This document shows, piece after piece, positions 1 through 8,517 of a stretch of DNA of 34,146 bases (its first letter is position 1; each line of letters opens with the position of its first letter). The notes below the pieces were generated by a model. The model was not told the DNA's origin. It saw only the letters and a list, made by a program, of their open reading frames with translations, and made no database searches. Location of the stretch: positions 1 through 34,146 of the forward strand of contig JAANXD010000093.1 in NCBI GenBank assembly GCA_018263435.1, in the 5' to 3' direction. Both the position numbers and the translations under genes were made by a program. The stretch comes from Candidatus Scalindua arabica (lineage in GTDB: Bacteria > Planctomycetota > Brocadiia > Brocadiales > Scalinduaceae).

Positions 1-636
1 TGAACCTAATTAATATCTCTTTAAAGAAATGTGAGATCATAATGCTGTGTACAAATCCAAAGAAGCACCAGAGGAATACTAAATAGACTACATCCTTCAT
101 GCCTCATTTTAGCATAAAAATCAGGTTCATCTCCCAATTAGTTGACAAAGCCGTATGCTAGATTCGTACTAAGTTGTCTAATATCTTAGGCTTAAGCCTT
201 TATAGTAATATGGTCTATTAATCTTTTTGTTTGTTCTTATTAGTAGACAAATCTGGGCTACCGTATAAAACAGAGTAAAAGAAATAATAACAATAAGGTT
301 ATCATCTATTACTTGCACTTATCTACACATGCAGATATCAGCTTAAACTATTGATATAACAAGTGTTAATATAAAGAGATTGTGTGTTTTCTCCAACTAA
401 TTGGGAGATGAACCAACTTTTTTTATGTCTTTAGCCTTGAACATTATTCTAGAAGTATGTATATTAGTATTTATACACTTTTCAGGATATCACGAATGAA
501 GAAAGTACTCTAATAATATAGTCAGGCAAGAGGTCAGAACATTTACTGGTCCGGGGCAAGATGTCACGGCTATTTTGCGATTATTTCTGTGTAAAATAGT
601 GTCAAGATACAATGTTATAAGTGAGAGGAATATTAA
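1..636. other. Non-coding left end
   Basis: Apart from the inverted-repeat element at 124-414, this AT-rich stretch holds no ORF with a plausible start and codon use. The only annotated-length frame here (490-690, minus) overlaps the following receiver gene and has no recognisable protein features. The stretch probably contains the promoter of the two-component genes that start at 637, but I cannot place it with confidence. Confidence 0.5.
124..414. mobile_element. MITE-like element with 21-bp inverted ends
   Basis: The arms at 124-144 and 394-414 are perfect 21-bp reverse complements; the left arm begins GGTTCATCTCCC and the right arm ends GGGAGATGAACC. The interior of about 250 bp is AT-rich, has no credible ORF, and holds a 12-bp palindrome (AGGCTTAAGCCT) near 188-199 and partly matching TTGTCTAATAT / TTAGTAGACAA segments. 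Long perfect ends around a short non-coding core are what a miniature inverted-repeat element looks like. I see no convincing target-site duplication: the flanks are AAAAATCA and AACTTTTT. I cannot assign an IS family. Confidence 0.5.
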
Positions 637-1089
637 ATGGAGAATGATGAAGAAGTAAGCATAATTATCGCAGATGATGATGAAGGGCATGCATCACTTA
701 TTATGAAGAATTTGAAGCGTGCGGGTTTCAAGAACAATTTCCTGCATCTCAAAGATGGCCAGGAAGTTCTGGACTTTTTATTTCAAAGGGGTAATGAACC
801 TCATAGAGTATCAGGTAATGCCTATCTTTTACTGCTGGATATCAGTATGCCTAAAGTCGATGGAGTTGAGGTGCTGCGTCAGATCAAGGAGGATTCAGAA
901 CTGTCTAAGTTGCCTGTGATCATGGTTACTACTACAGACGATCCACGGGAGGTAGAAAACTGTCATAGAATTGGTTGTAGTGTTTACATTACTAAACCGG
1001 TTGATTATGATAATTTCACTGAAGCAATCAGGAAATTGGGACTTTTCCTTACAATAGTAAGAGTACCAAAGATAAATGAGGTAACTTAA
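637..1089 (+). CDS. Stand-alone response regulator receiver protein (Rcp1-like)
   Basis: This 150-residue protein is a single CheY-like receiver with no output domain. Seen in the sequence: the acidic cluster ADDDEG at residues 12-17, the predicted phospho-acceptor D68 in LLLLDISMP, the switch threonine region at 98-100 (MVTTTDD) and the conserved lysine K120 followed by proline. The segment between the first strand and D68 is longer than in CheY, as in Rcp1-like regulators that pair with phytochrome or PAS hybrid kinases. It ends 4 bp before the next gene, a hybrid kinase, so the two are almost certainly co-transcribed and work in one phosphorelay. The start is supported by GAGAGG about 7 bases upstream of the ATG. 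The signal sensed is unknown. Confidence 0.93.
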   Translation: MENDEEVSIIIADDDEGHASLIMKNLKRAGFKNNFLHLKDGQEVLDFLFQRGNEPHRVSGNAYLLLLDISMPKVDGVEVLRQIKEDSELSKLPVIMVTTTDDPREVENCHRIGCSVYITKPVDYDNFTEAIRKLGLFLTIVRVPKINEVT

Positions 1090-1093
1090 TTAA

Positions 1094-2992
1094 ATGGAAG
1101 ACAAAACAAACAAACCTTGTTCGATTCTTGTTGTGGAAGACGATGAAGGCTTGGCTCGTCTGATTGCTAAGAGCCTGAAGAATACAGGCTTTGATGTGGG
1201 GGTTGTCCATAATGGTGTGCAGGCAGTTGACCGAGTTGTTAACAACCCGGTCGGTCTTATGCTGCTGGATTACAAGTTGCCGGATATGTCAGCGAAACAG
1301 ATTGTCGACACCCTTAAAGAGCGAAAGTTTGAAATTCCGTTCATTATAATGACTGGGCATGGAGATGAGAGGGTAGCCGTAGAGATGATGAAGGCCGGCG
1401 CCAGAGACTACATAGTGAAACAAGGTGAATTCTTTGAACTTTTACCTTCGGTGATAAAATGGGTCTTTGAGGAGTTACAAAGTAAGATGAAATTAGCTCA
1501 AGCAAACAGAGCGTTGGAAGAATCAGAGAAAAAATATAGATCCTTTGTGGATAACGCTCTTGTTGGAGTGTACAAAGCTAATCTAAAGGGCGACATTCTT
1601 TACGCAAATAAAGCCTTGACAAGGATATTTGGATATAAATCACCAGAAGAAATGATGTTGGATAATATACGGCAGTCACCTGAAAACGAAAAAAACTGGA
1701 AGATATTAATAGATAAACTTCAGAAGAGTGGCGAGGTTAAAAACCTCGAAGTGAAAGTAGTTACAAAGACTGGGCAGACTATAAACTTAATCCTGAGCGG
1801 GTCTCTTGCTGGGGACGTATTAACCGGAATGGCTATAGATATCACCGAGAAGAGAGAGTTTGAGAGGCAGTTGCTGCAGTCGGAGAAATTAAAGGCTATG
1901 GGCGTAATGGCTGCAGGGATTGCTCACGACTTTAATAATGTGCTTGCGATTATCCAGGGTAATGCTCAGTTGCTGCAAATTAGCGGTGGTGATGATAATG
2001 AAGAATTGTTGAATGGGCTTCGTACTATATGCAGGGCTGTAAAGGACGGTACAGAAACTGTGCGTAGAATGAGTGAATTTACCAGGATGGAGAAGGGTAC
2101 GTCTAAGTTTGTGTCGGTTAATATGCTGGAAATAGTGAAACAAGCAGTTGATTTCGCAAGACCCAAATGGAAAGATTTAGCCCATGCCAGTGGCGTGACT
2201 TATGATCTTGACCTTGAAGGCCTGAATTCAGTACCGGATGTATTGGGAAAACCTTCAGAGTTAAGAGATGTAATAACAAACATGATAAATAACGCCCTTG
2301 ATGCAATGCCCGAAGGCGGCCGAATCTCCTTTAGAATGTGGAATGAAGATAATACTGTCTGTACGAGTATTTCCGATAATGGCAATGGTATGTCAAAAGA
2401 AGTTCAGATGAGCATATTTGATCCATTTTACTCTACCAAGGGTGTTGAAGGTAGCGGATTGGGCATGAGTGTTGCCTATGGTATAATAGAGAAACATGGC
2501 GGTAAGATAGATGTAGAAAGCCAGGTTGGAAAGGGTACTATTTTTACAATAAGATTACCTATAGCTGTGGAAACGATACATGCAGAAAAATCTCCTGAAC
2601 CCGTTAATGATATTAGTGCAAGGGCCAGTAATTATCGAGTCCTGGTAGTGGATGATGTGAAGGAGATAAGCGATTTGCTGAATATGTTTTTGAACAGACA
2701 GGGTTATAACGTTGATAGTGTTGAAAGTGGCGCTGAGGCCATTAAGATGTTGGAAAAGGAAAGTTATGACCTGCTTCTCTGTGATTTAGGCATGCCGGAA
2801 ATCTCTGGTTGGGATATGATAAGAGCAACCGAATCACTTGAGAGAAAACCAAAGATAGGTTTGATAACCGGGTGGGCAGATAAGATCGAGTCCTTAAAAA
2901 ATGAAGATATGGGTGTAGATTTTGTTGTTGGTAAACCCATTGACTTTTCGATATTATCCGGGCACATAAAAGAAGCATTGATAATAGAATAG
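1094..2992 (+). CDS. Hybrid sensor histidine kinase, REC-PAS-HisKA-HATPase-REC
   Basis: This 632-residue protein has no membrane segment or signal peptide, so it is predicted to be cytoplasmic. Order of parts: N-terminal receiver (residues about 10-125, acceptor D59 in LLDYKLPD); short coiled linker; PAS domain (about 145-255, beginning EKKYRSFVDNALVGVYKAN); dimerisation and phosphotransfer domain with H278 in GIAHDFNNVLA; ATP-binding domain with the N box (NMINNALDAMPEGG), G1 (SDNGNGM), F box (FDPFYSTKG) and G2 (GSGLGMSVAYG); and a C-terminal receiver (about 515-632, acceptor D564 in LCDLGMP). A kinase that receives phosphate at its N-terminus and carries a second receiver at its C-terminus suggests a multi-step relay, with the upstream 150-residue receiver as a likely partner. 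No DNA-binding output protein is adjacent, so the final target is unknown. Confidence 0.94.
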   Translation: MEDKTNKPCSILVVEDDEGLARLIAKSLKNTGFDVGVVHNGVQAVDRVVNNPVGLMLLDYKLPDMSAKQIVDTLKERKFEIPFIIMTGHGDERVAVEMMKAGARDYIVKQGEFFELLPSVIKWVFEELQSKMKLAQANRALEESEKKYRSFVDNALVGVYKANLKGDILYANKALTRIFGYKSPEEMMLDNIRQSPENEKNWKILIDKLQKSGEVKNLEVKVVTKTGQTINLILSGSLAGDVLTGMAIDITEKREFERQLLQSEKLKAMGVMAAGIAHDFNNVLAIIQGNAQLLQISGGDDNEELLNGLRTICRAVKDGTETVRRMSEFTRMEKGTSKFVSVNMLEIVKQAVDFARPKWKDLAHASGVTYDLDLEGLNSVPDVLGKPSELRDVITNMINNALDAMPEGGRISFRMWNEDNTVCTSISDNGNGMSKEVQMSIFDPFYSTKGVEGSGLGMSVAYGIIEKHGGKIDVESQVGKGTIFTIRLPIAVETIHAEKSPEPVNDISARASNYRVLVVDDVKEISDLLNMFLNRQGYNVDSVESGAEAIKMLEKESYDLLLCDLGMPEISGWDMIRATESLERKPKIGLITGWADKIESLKNEDMGVDFVVGKPIDFSILSGHIKEALIIE

Positions 2993-3210
2993 AATCACAA
3001 GATTCAGTTAACAAATAACCAACACTTACCTCTAACTCTTACCACTAGTATCTAGTTCCTGCTTTTAATACAAGAATCTTACCCCATACTTCTTGTCCCT
3101 CTCTTCAATCTTCTTTTTTCTGCCTACTGCATATTGCCTCTTGCTTCTCCCTTTGCATTCTTCCTCGCAACTAGTAACCCGCAACCCGCCACTCTTTTTT
3201 CGCCTTTAAC

Positions 3211-3241
3211 TTCCGTGTTTTTCCGTGGTTAATTTCTCTTT
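3211..3241. repeat. Dispersed intergenic repeat (CCGTGTTTTTCCGTGGTTAA type)
   Basis: This stretch resembles the 5189-5253 repeat (CCGTGTAAATCTGTGGCTAA) and other intergenic copies in the window. It belongs to a pyrimidine-rich non-coding gap (2993-3258) that has no ORF or RNA I recognise. Confidence 0.45.
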
Positions 3242-3258
3242 GACTCACGTTCATAGCG

Positions 3259-3741
3259 ATGGTAACATGTGGCTTTGTTTTTTTCAAAACACTAAACTTA
3301 ATGGTCTATAATAATATACTTACGCCTGAAAAAATGGTTGGGCGTACGGCAAATTTGACGATTTTTCTGGGAATACTCTACGCAAGCCTGAGCATTGCCG
3401 CCGTTTCAGGAATCACTTCTCTCTCAACAAGGGGATACGGGGTACAGAGTATTATCATAGGATGTACGATAGTTGGATCAGGATACGGCATCCGTTACGG
3501 AAGCAAAGTATGCTTGTACATGGCAACTGTTTTATTCGGGATGTTAGCTGCGTATTTCATGTATAATTTCGTGATAAACAAATCGATTAATTCAATAGTA
3601 CGTTTTACGTTCAGTGTATTTGCAGTCACCACGCTTGCCAGGACTATTCCGGCAATGGCCTGGTTAAAGGCTTATGGATCTTCACCGGACAGGAGCAGTC
3701 GTTATAAAGACTTTTTCTTAAGGCGCACACAACATAAATAA
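3259..3741 (+). CDS. Small integral membrane protein, unknown function
   Basis: Up to 160 residues, with about four hydrophobic segments (roughly residues 30-50, 60-75, 82-105 and 112-135), a glycine-rich central part and a basic C-terminus (SSRYKDFFLRRTQHK). I do not recognise a family. The start is uncertain: the first ATG has no ribosome-binding site, and the ATGs at 3301 (residue 15) and 3334 (residue 26, MVGRTANL) are both reasonable. The gene lies 35 bp upstream of argG on the same strand and may be co-transcribed with it, although argG has its own strong ribosome-binding site. Topology suggests an inner-membrane protein with a short cytoplasmic tail. Confidence 0.6.
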   Translation: MVTCGFVFFKTLNLMVYNNILTPEKMVGRTANLTIFLGILYASLSIAAVSGITSLSTRGYGVQSIIIGCTIVGSGYGIRYGSKVCLYMATVLFGMLAAYFMYNFVINKSINSIVRFTFSVFAVTTLARTIPAMAWLKAYGSSPDRSSRYKDFFLRRTQHK

Positions 3742-3776
3742 GATAATATAGATACAGACATCAACAAGGAGAAAAA

Positions 3777-5051
3777 ATGGGAACCGACAAAAAGAAAGTT
3801 GTCCTGGCGTATTCAGGCGGGCTTGATACATCTGTCGCCATAAAGTGGATACAGGAAAAGTATGACATGGACGTAATAGCCCTGACCATTGATCTGGGAA
3901 CTGAAAAGGATCTGAGACCGGTAGTGGAAAAAGCAGTAAAGACAGGCGCATGCAAGTCAATGATCATAGATGCAAAGGAGGCCTTTATTCACTATTTCAT
4001 CTTTCCTGCACTTCAGGCCGGAGCCCTTTACGAAGGAACATACCCTCTTGCAACCGCACTTGGCAGGCCATTGATAGCAAAACTGCTGGTCGATACAGCA
4101 AAGGCAGAAGGCGCCTGTGCCGTAGCACACGGATGCACTGGAAAGGGAAATGACCAGGTCAGATTTGACATTGCCATACACACGCTGGACCCATCTCTAC
4201 AGATAATTGCACCATTAAGAGAGTGGAATATGACCAGAAATGAAGCCATGGATTATGCCCGGAAGAATAATATCCCCGTTGACGTAAGCACTCAGAACCC
4301 TTATAGCATAGATGAAAACATCTGGGGGAGAAGCATTGAATGCGGAATACTTGAAGACCCATGGGTGGAACCACCCGAAGATATATACAAATTGACAAAA
4401 AATGCAAACGATGCCCCTGATGAACCAACATATGTAGAAATCGGCTTTGAAAATGGAATCCCTTTAACTCTGAACGAACAGGGGATAGGTGGTACAGACC
4501 TTATAAACGAACTTAATAAAATAGCCGGTGAGAATGGTATAGGAAGGATTGATCATCTTGAGAACCGACTTGTCGGCATAAAGTCCAGAGAGATCTATGA
4601 ATCCCCTGCCGCCATAGTGCTCCACAAGGCCCATCAGGCACTGGAAGAAATAGTCATGACAAAAGATACTCACAGATTCAAGGATATGGTTTCAACGCAT
4701 TATTCAGATATGGTTTATAACGGCTTGTGGTTTTCAACATTTCACCAGGACCTGGCAGCTTATATATTAAGTAACCAGCGATTTGTTGTCGGTACTGTCA
4801 GGCTGAAACTATTCAAGGGTAACTGTATTGTAGTCGGCAGAAAATCACCGTTATCATTGTACGACCACTCACTCGCCACTTATGACGCCGGAGACACCTT
4901 TGAACATGAAGCGGCAGCCGGTTTTATCAAGATCCATGGCCTGCCGACAAAGACCCAGGCACAGATTCAACTTAAGGCACTGAAAGAAGGTGAAATTATT
5001 CCCTCAATCATGCCGCCCAGAGTCGAGCCGACAGATGTAATGGAGAAGTAA
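3777..5051 (+). CDS. argG: Argininosuccinate synthase
   Basis: ArgG joins citrulline and aspartate with ATP to give argininosuccinate, the penultimate step of arginine synthesis, in the cytoplasm. The 424-residue length is slightly above the usual 400 or so. Visible signatures are the N-type ATP pyrophosphatase loop AYSGGLDTS (residues 11-19), the acidic strand ALTIDLGTEKD, the citrulline/aspartate-binding segment HGCTGKGNDQVRF, and SIDENIWGRSIECG further on. The start is fixed by AAGGAG seven bases before the ATG. No other arginine gene is adjacent, so it seems to be a stand-alone unit or paired only with the small membrane protein upstream. Confidence 0.97.
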   Translation: MGTDKKKVVLAYSGGLDTSVAIKWIQEKYDMDVIALTIDLGTEKDLRPVVEKAVKTGACKSMIIDAKEAFIHYFIFPALQAGALYEGTYPLATALGRPLIAKLLVDTAKAEGACAVAHGCTGKGNDQVRFDIAIHTLDPSLQIIAPLREWNMTRNEAMDYARKNNIPVDVSTQNPYSIDENIWGRSIECGILEDPWVEPPEDIYKLTKNANDAPDEPTYVEIGFENGIPLTLNEQGIGGTDLINELNKIAGENGIGRIDHLENRLVGIKSREIYESPAAIVLHKAHQALEEIVMTKDTHRFKDMVSTHYSDMVYNGLWFSTFHQDLAAYILSNQRFVVGTVRLKLFKGNCIVVGRKSPLSLYDHSLATYDAGDTFEHEAAAGFIKIHGLPTKTQAQIQLKALKEGEIIPSIMPPRVEPTDVMEK

Positions 5052-5205
5052 AAGGAATTCCTTAATTCCTCATAATAAGTTTGAAGTGCCTAAAGTGAGC
5101 TAAAGTTGTGAAAACCACGCTAAACGTGGTAAACAATTTATTTAACTTTAGATTTTATTGAGTTTTGAGTCTTCTAAATCCCTTTATCCGTGTAAATCTG
5201 TGGCT

Positions 5206-5230
5206 AATTAATTCTTTTGTTTTTCTTTGC
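5206..5230. repeat. 25-bp intergenic repeat, copy 1
   Basis: AATTAATTCTTTTGTTTTTC followed by TTTGC occurs here and again, perfectly, at 5566-5590, on either side of the 62-residue gene. The flanking text (TTTGCGTACTTTGCG, CCTTAGCGGTGAA) matches in reverse complement the CACCGCAAAGCCGCTAAGCG block near 18522, so this is one member of a dispersed repeat family. Confidence 0.7.
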
Positions 5231-5318
5231 GTACTTTGCGCCTTAGCGGTGAATAATCTGTTTTTTCCTGTTCATATAAAAGACTTATCAGGGATTAGCC
5301 TGTCGGCAGGTCCCTGTT

Positions 5319-5507
5319 TCAGCCGCCTATCTTTATTTGTGATATGTTCAGCAGTTCCATTTCATTCTCTACCAGATATCTTATCTGATCTTCTGCATCA
5401 AGCTCGTTCTCCGATTCTGCACTGATAATGAATATCTGCTCTCCTCTTTCTATATCTTCGCCTTTTTCTCCTATTCCAAGCTCTACTCTTACTCTGAATT
5501 CGTACAT
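5319..5507 (-). CDS. Small acidic protein, 62 residues, unknown function
   Basis: The frame encodes an acidic protein beginning MYEFRVRVEL and ending ISQIKIGG. It has no membrane segment, signal peptide or cysteine. It is supported as a real gene by a strong ribosome-binding site on the minus strand (AAGGAG, about 9 bases before the ATG) and by protein-like composition with alternating beta-strand and helix patterns. I do not recognise a family. Perfect copies of a 25-bp repeat lie on both sides of it (5206-5230 and 5566-5590), so it could have moved as a unit or simply lies between repeat copies. Confidence 0.65.
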   Translation of the reverse strand: MYEFRVRVELGIGEKGEDIERGEQIFIISAESENELDAEDQIRYLVENEMELLNISQIKIGG

Positions 5508-5565
5508 TTTTTATTTTCTCCTTTTTAAAAGATTTCAATCAAGTTTAGAAACCGTTAAAATACAA

Positions 5566-5634
5566 AATTAATTCTTTTGTTTTTCTTTGCTCTCTTCAAT
5601 CGTAAATCCCAAATCGTAATTCGTAAATCAAAAT
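5566..5634. repeat. 25-bp intergenic repeat, copy 2, plus CGTAAATC block
   Basis: Positions 5566-5590 repeat 5206-5230 exactly. They are followed by AATCGTAATTCGTAAATCAA (5612-5631), a segment found again near 13530-13550 between hisD and hisC. Both places are intergenic and non-coding. Composite arrays of such short blocks are typical of dispersed intergenic repeats rather than genes. Confidence 0.6.
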
Positions 5635-5636
5635 AC

Positions 5637-6131
5637 CTATCCTCCACCTGTATCAGTAAAATCCAATGGCCCTTCCATGTCCTTATTAAAACTTTCATGA
5701 CATGCATCACATGACTCTACCAGATTATCAAATTCCAGATTTGCATTAATACGGTCTTGTCTTTTACCGCACATAATCAATTTATTTATGGCACTGTTAA
5801 ATTTGTTGCTTAATACAGAAAACTCTTCTGAAACATCAGGAGTCTCAATCATATATAGTGTAACACAACTGAAACCTATACCCTCTTTGAGTTCATTAGT
5901 CCACATATCCACTTCAACCCAGTTATTGTTTCCTACTGCCCTTGACAGCCGCCTCATCGTTATAGCCGCCTTCTTCATTGCCCCTGCCAGAGCGCTCTGC
6001 TCTGGAGCGTCTGCCTGCTGTTCCTCAACCTCTTTAACCTCTTCAATCTTAACCTCCTCAGACTTCTTACAGGAAGCAATGATCGTAATGGTCCCCAGAA
6101 TTAATGCCAGAATTATTAATGAATGCTTCAT
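5637..6131 (-). CDS. Cytochrome c'-like lipoprotein with one haem-binding motif
   Basis: This 164-residue secreted protein has an N-terminal hydrophobic stretch ending in a lipobox (IIASC, C21), so it is predicted to be anchored to a membrane on the periplasmic side. A short charged linker rich in E, K and V follows, then a mostly helical domain. Near the C-terminus lies a single c-type haem motif, CDACH (C141 to H145), followed by ESFNKD. A four-helix domain with one CxxCH close to its C-terminus is the layout of class II cytochromes (cytochrome c'). The start is well supported by AAGGAGGAA before the ATG. It is followed in the same direction by the 62-residue gene and preceded by the ChaN-like lipoprotein gene 22 bp away, so these are probably one operon. 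Electron-transfer partners are not shown by the sequence. Confidence 0.8.
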   Translation of the reverse strand: MKHSLIILALILGTITIIASCKKSEEVKIEEVKEVEEQQADAPEQSALAGAMKKAAITMRRLSRAVGNNNWVEVDMWTNELKEGIGFSCVTLYMIETPDVSEEFSVLSNKFNSAINKLIMCGKRQDRINANLEFDNLVESCDACHESFNKDMEGPLDFTDTGGG

Positions 6132-6153
6132 TTTTTATTCCTCCTTTTAGTAC

Positions 6154-7452
6154 CTATTTTTTCCCATGTCCTTTTGTCTCGAAGAATGTCACCTCTACAA
6201 ACATTTTCTCCTCCCCGCGCAATATCTCTATCAGGCAGGTATCCCCCGCCTTCTTCTGGCGCACATGGTAGATTACATCAAATACCTTTCCTACGTTCTC
6301 ACCGTCCATTGACAGGATGATATCTCCGGCCTTCAATCCGGCCTTCCAGGCAGGACTTTCTTCCCGCACACTTTCAATAGCAACCCTGTGCTCCTGTTCT
6401 GTTTCTTTCTTCTCTTGCTTACCTTGTTCTTTTTGCTCTTCCTTCTCTTCCTCTTCTTTTTTATCGTAAGCTTTTCGGATAATAACACCAAGCATTACTT
6501 TTGGTTCTTTATCCTTTGCCAGCTCAACGACATTCACATAATCTGCAGGCTGGAGGGGTATATCGCTTGCAAAGAGCGGGTGATCATCTTCGGGACTCAG
6601 ATCCCTCAACTCGTATGTTGTTATAGTAATGTATGGAAGATGGTTGCTTCGATACACCCTTTTAGGAATACCAAAATGATAGATGATATGGCCTCCACCC
6701 GCGAACACCAGCAGATTCCTGCCTTTACCATCCGGAGAAGAGAGATACTTCAATATGCTGTCGGCCATAACATCCTCCCAGACGCACTGGATCAGATAAA
6801 ACCTTTCGAAGGCTTCGCTCATATCGGTATCCCCGTGTCCCTTCATTATCTTTTCCAGGTATCTCCTGTGATAGATGTCGGTAGTATCTATTTCCGGCAA
6901 AGCCTTTCGTTCTTCTTCGCTTAAACCCTCAATCCCTTTCCTGCTAATCTTTTTCTGGAATGCTCTCTTTATGTTCAGGGCAACAACCGGAATCTTATTG
7001 TCACGTACAAAATCCATTATACCTTTATAATGTTTATAATCATACCCCCACTCACCATCCCAGTCTGTCGAAAACAGTAATTCCTTTTCACTGATCTCAC
7101 CGCCTGTCCATTTATCAAGGATATCCTGATACGGCCTCTTAAACATCTCCATGCCGACCGCTATATTGCCGCCGTTTCTCTTATAAAATTCCTCGAGTAC
7201 CCGAAGCTCTAATTCATGAGATTCTTTGTTTGAATGAGACTCGCCTACATAAACAATCCTTGTCCCGTCAAGGGAATCGGCAAGCTGTGCAAAGGTTATC
7301 TTCTCACCGGTAGCAATATGAACAATATCCCCTGCGTTTATCTCAGCAGGAAAGTTCCTCAACCTGTCGGTTTCCACAATACTTGTAACCGAGTGGCACC
7401 CCATGCCCATTACAATAATTACTGCAATAAATAATAATTTTCTGTTTAACAT
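6154..7452 (-). CDS. ChaN-like (haem-binding/Tiki superfamily) lipoprotein with C-terminal PDZ
   Basis: This 432-residue lipoprotein has a signal sequence ending in GMGCHS (lipid-modified C19). Residues about 50-290 match the ChaN/DUF399 family: VYVGESHSNKESHELELRVLE near the start, then GMEMFKRPYQ, and later LLVFAGGGHIIYHFGIPKR. ChaN proteins are iron-regulated lipoproteins that bind haem, and their fold is related to Tiki/TraB-type hydrolases. A 30-residue linker of almost only K, E and Q follows (about 335-365). Then comes a PDZ domain (about 365-425) with SPAWKAGLKAGDIILSMDG. The PDZ could recruit a peptide or partner protein. The neighbouring c-type haem lipoprotein gene downstream suggests a role in haem or metal handling at the cell envelope. 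Whether it is an enzyme or a haem carrier cannot be told from sequence. Confidence 0.85.
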   Translation of the reverse strand: MLNRKLLFIAVIIVMGMGCHSVTSIVETDRLRNFPAEINAGDIVHIATGEKITFAQLADSLDGTRIVYVGESHSNKESHELELRVLEEFYKRNGGNIAVGMEMFKRPYQDILDKWTGGEISEKELLFSTDWDGEWGYDYKHYKGIMDFVRDNKIPVVALNIKRAFQKKISRKGIEGLSEEERKALPEIDTTDIYHRRYLEKIMKGHGDTDMSEAFERFYLIQCVWEDVMADSILKYLSSPDGKGRNLLVFAGGGHIIYHFGIPKRVYRSNHLPYITITTYELRDLSPEDDHPLFASDIPLQPADYVNVVELAKDKEPKVMLGVIIRKAYDKKEEEEKEEQKEQGKQEKKETEQEHRVAIESVREESPAWKAGLKAGDIILSMDGENVGKVFDVIYHVRQKKAGDTCLIEILRGEEKMFVEVTFFETKGHGKK

Positions 7453-7593
7453 TTGTTTTAACCAAGATAATAGGACACTGATTTTCGCAGATAAAGAAGA
7501 TTAAAAAGTAAACACTCAAGGAGTTTCAATGATATATATTTCTGAAATGTAATATTGCAGAATCTGCCCGTATCCCTTCTTCATCATTGTAAC

Positions 7594-8517
7594 TTACTTC
7601 AACACTTTCTTAGCTGTTCTGACTTTGTACAAAGATTGATCTTCACAAACTTTCATACTACCTGAATTACTATTAGTCATTTTCTGGAAAATCAACTTCG
7701 TTTTGATTGACGAATAGTTAATTTCTGCCTTTAAGTATCGTACAGTCATACGGCAATACTCTTTATCTATGTCTACACCAATGCTATTTCGGCTACATCT
7801 TAAAGCTGCAATCATCGTTGTTCCAGAACCGCAAAAAGGATCCAGCACAGTATCACCATAAAAGGAAAACATTCTAACCAAGCGAGTTACTAATTTGAGT
7901 GGAAATGGAGCAGGATGATTCTTCGTAGAAGCACCAGTTATATTCCATATTTGCCTAAACCAATCATTAAATTCTTTTTTTTCAATTTTACTTTGGTTTC
8001 TTTGTTCTTCAGAAGGTTTTCGATATCCTCCTGGTTTTCGTTGCATTAAAATGTATTCCATATCATTTTTGATAATAGCATTGGGTTCATAAGGTTTACC
8101 CAAGAACTTTGTACCGTTGGATACCTCAAGGTTTGCATTTGATATTTTATGCCAAATGATTGGGTTGAGATTATCAAAACCAATTTTCCTGCATATTACC
8201 GAAATATCAGCGTGTAAAGGAAAAACAAGATGTCGTCCGTATTTACGTCGTGAAACGCAAACATCACCTACGACACATACTAATCTACCACCCGGAACTA
8301 GAACTCTGAATACTCCTTTCCACACTTTCTTTAGTTCTTTTAAGAATGTTTCATAATCATCTATATGGCCTAATTGATCGGAATTTTCATTGTAACGTTT
8401 AAGGTTCCAGTATGGTGGGGATGTTACCACGAGATGAACAGATTCGTTTGGCAAAAATGATAGGTCTCGCGAATCTCCATGTATCAGTTTTTGATAGGTT
8501 CCATTAATGTTAATCAT
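7594..8517 (-). CDS. Type II DNA methyltransferase, beta-class, SPPY type
   Basis: This 307-residue protein is the modification half of a restriction-modification pair. The catalytic motif IV is TSPPYW (residues 32-37) and the S-adenosylmethionine motif I is DPFCGSGTT (226-234). Motif IV before motif I defines the beta class. SPPY rather than DPPY or NPPY is the form usual for N4-cytosine methylases, so N4-methylcytosine is the most likely product, but N6-adenine cannot be excluded. Its ATG overlaps the stop of the upstream nuclease gene by four bases (ATGA), so the two are translationally coupled. No separate controller protein is present. The pair has AT-rich codon use compared with the flanking his and propeller genes, which agrees with horizontal gain. 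Confidence 0.92.
   Translation of the reverse strand: MININGTYQKLIHGDSRDLSFLPNESVHLVVTSPPYWNLKRYNENSDQLGHIDDYETFLKELKKVWKGVFRVLVPGGRLVCVVGDVCVSRRKYGRHLVFPLHADISVICRKIGFDNLNPIIWHKISNANLEVSNGTKFLGKPYEPNAIIKNDMEYILMQRKPGGYRKPSEEQRNQSKIEKKEFNDWFRQIWNITGASTKNHPAPFPLKLVTRLVRMFSFYGDTVLDPFCGSGTTMIAALRCSRNSIGVDIDKEYCRMTVRYLKAEINYSSIKTKLIFQKMTNSNSGSMKVCEDQSLYKVRTAKKVLK

Noticed and set aside
490-690. Minus-strand 66-residue ORF
   Set aside because: It overlaps the receiver gene at 637, is hydrophobic without a clear pattern and has no ribosome-binding site.
6388-6924. Plus-strand 178-residue ORF
   Set aside because: It lies antisense to the ChaN-like gene. Its leucine- and phenylalanine-rich start is only the reverse of the K/E-rich linker codons.
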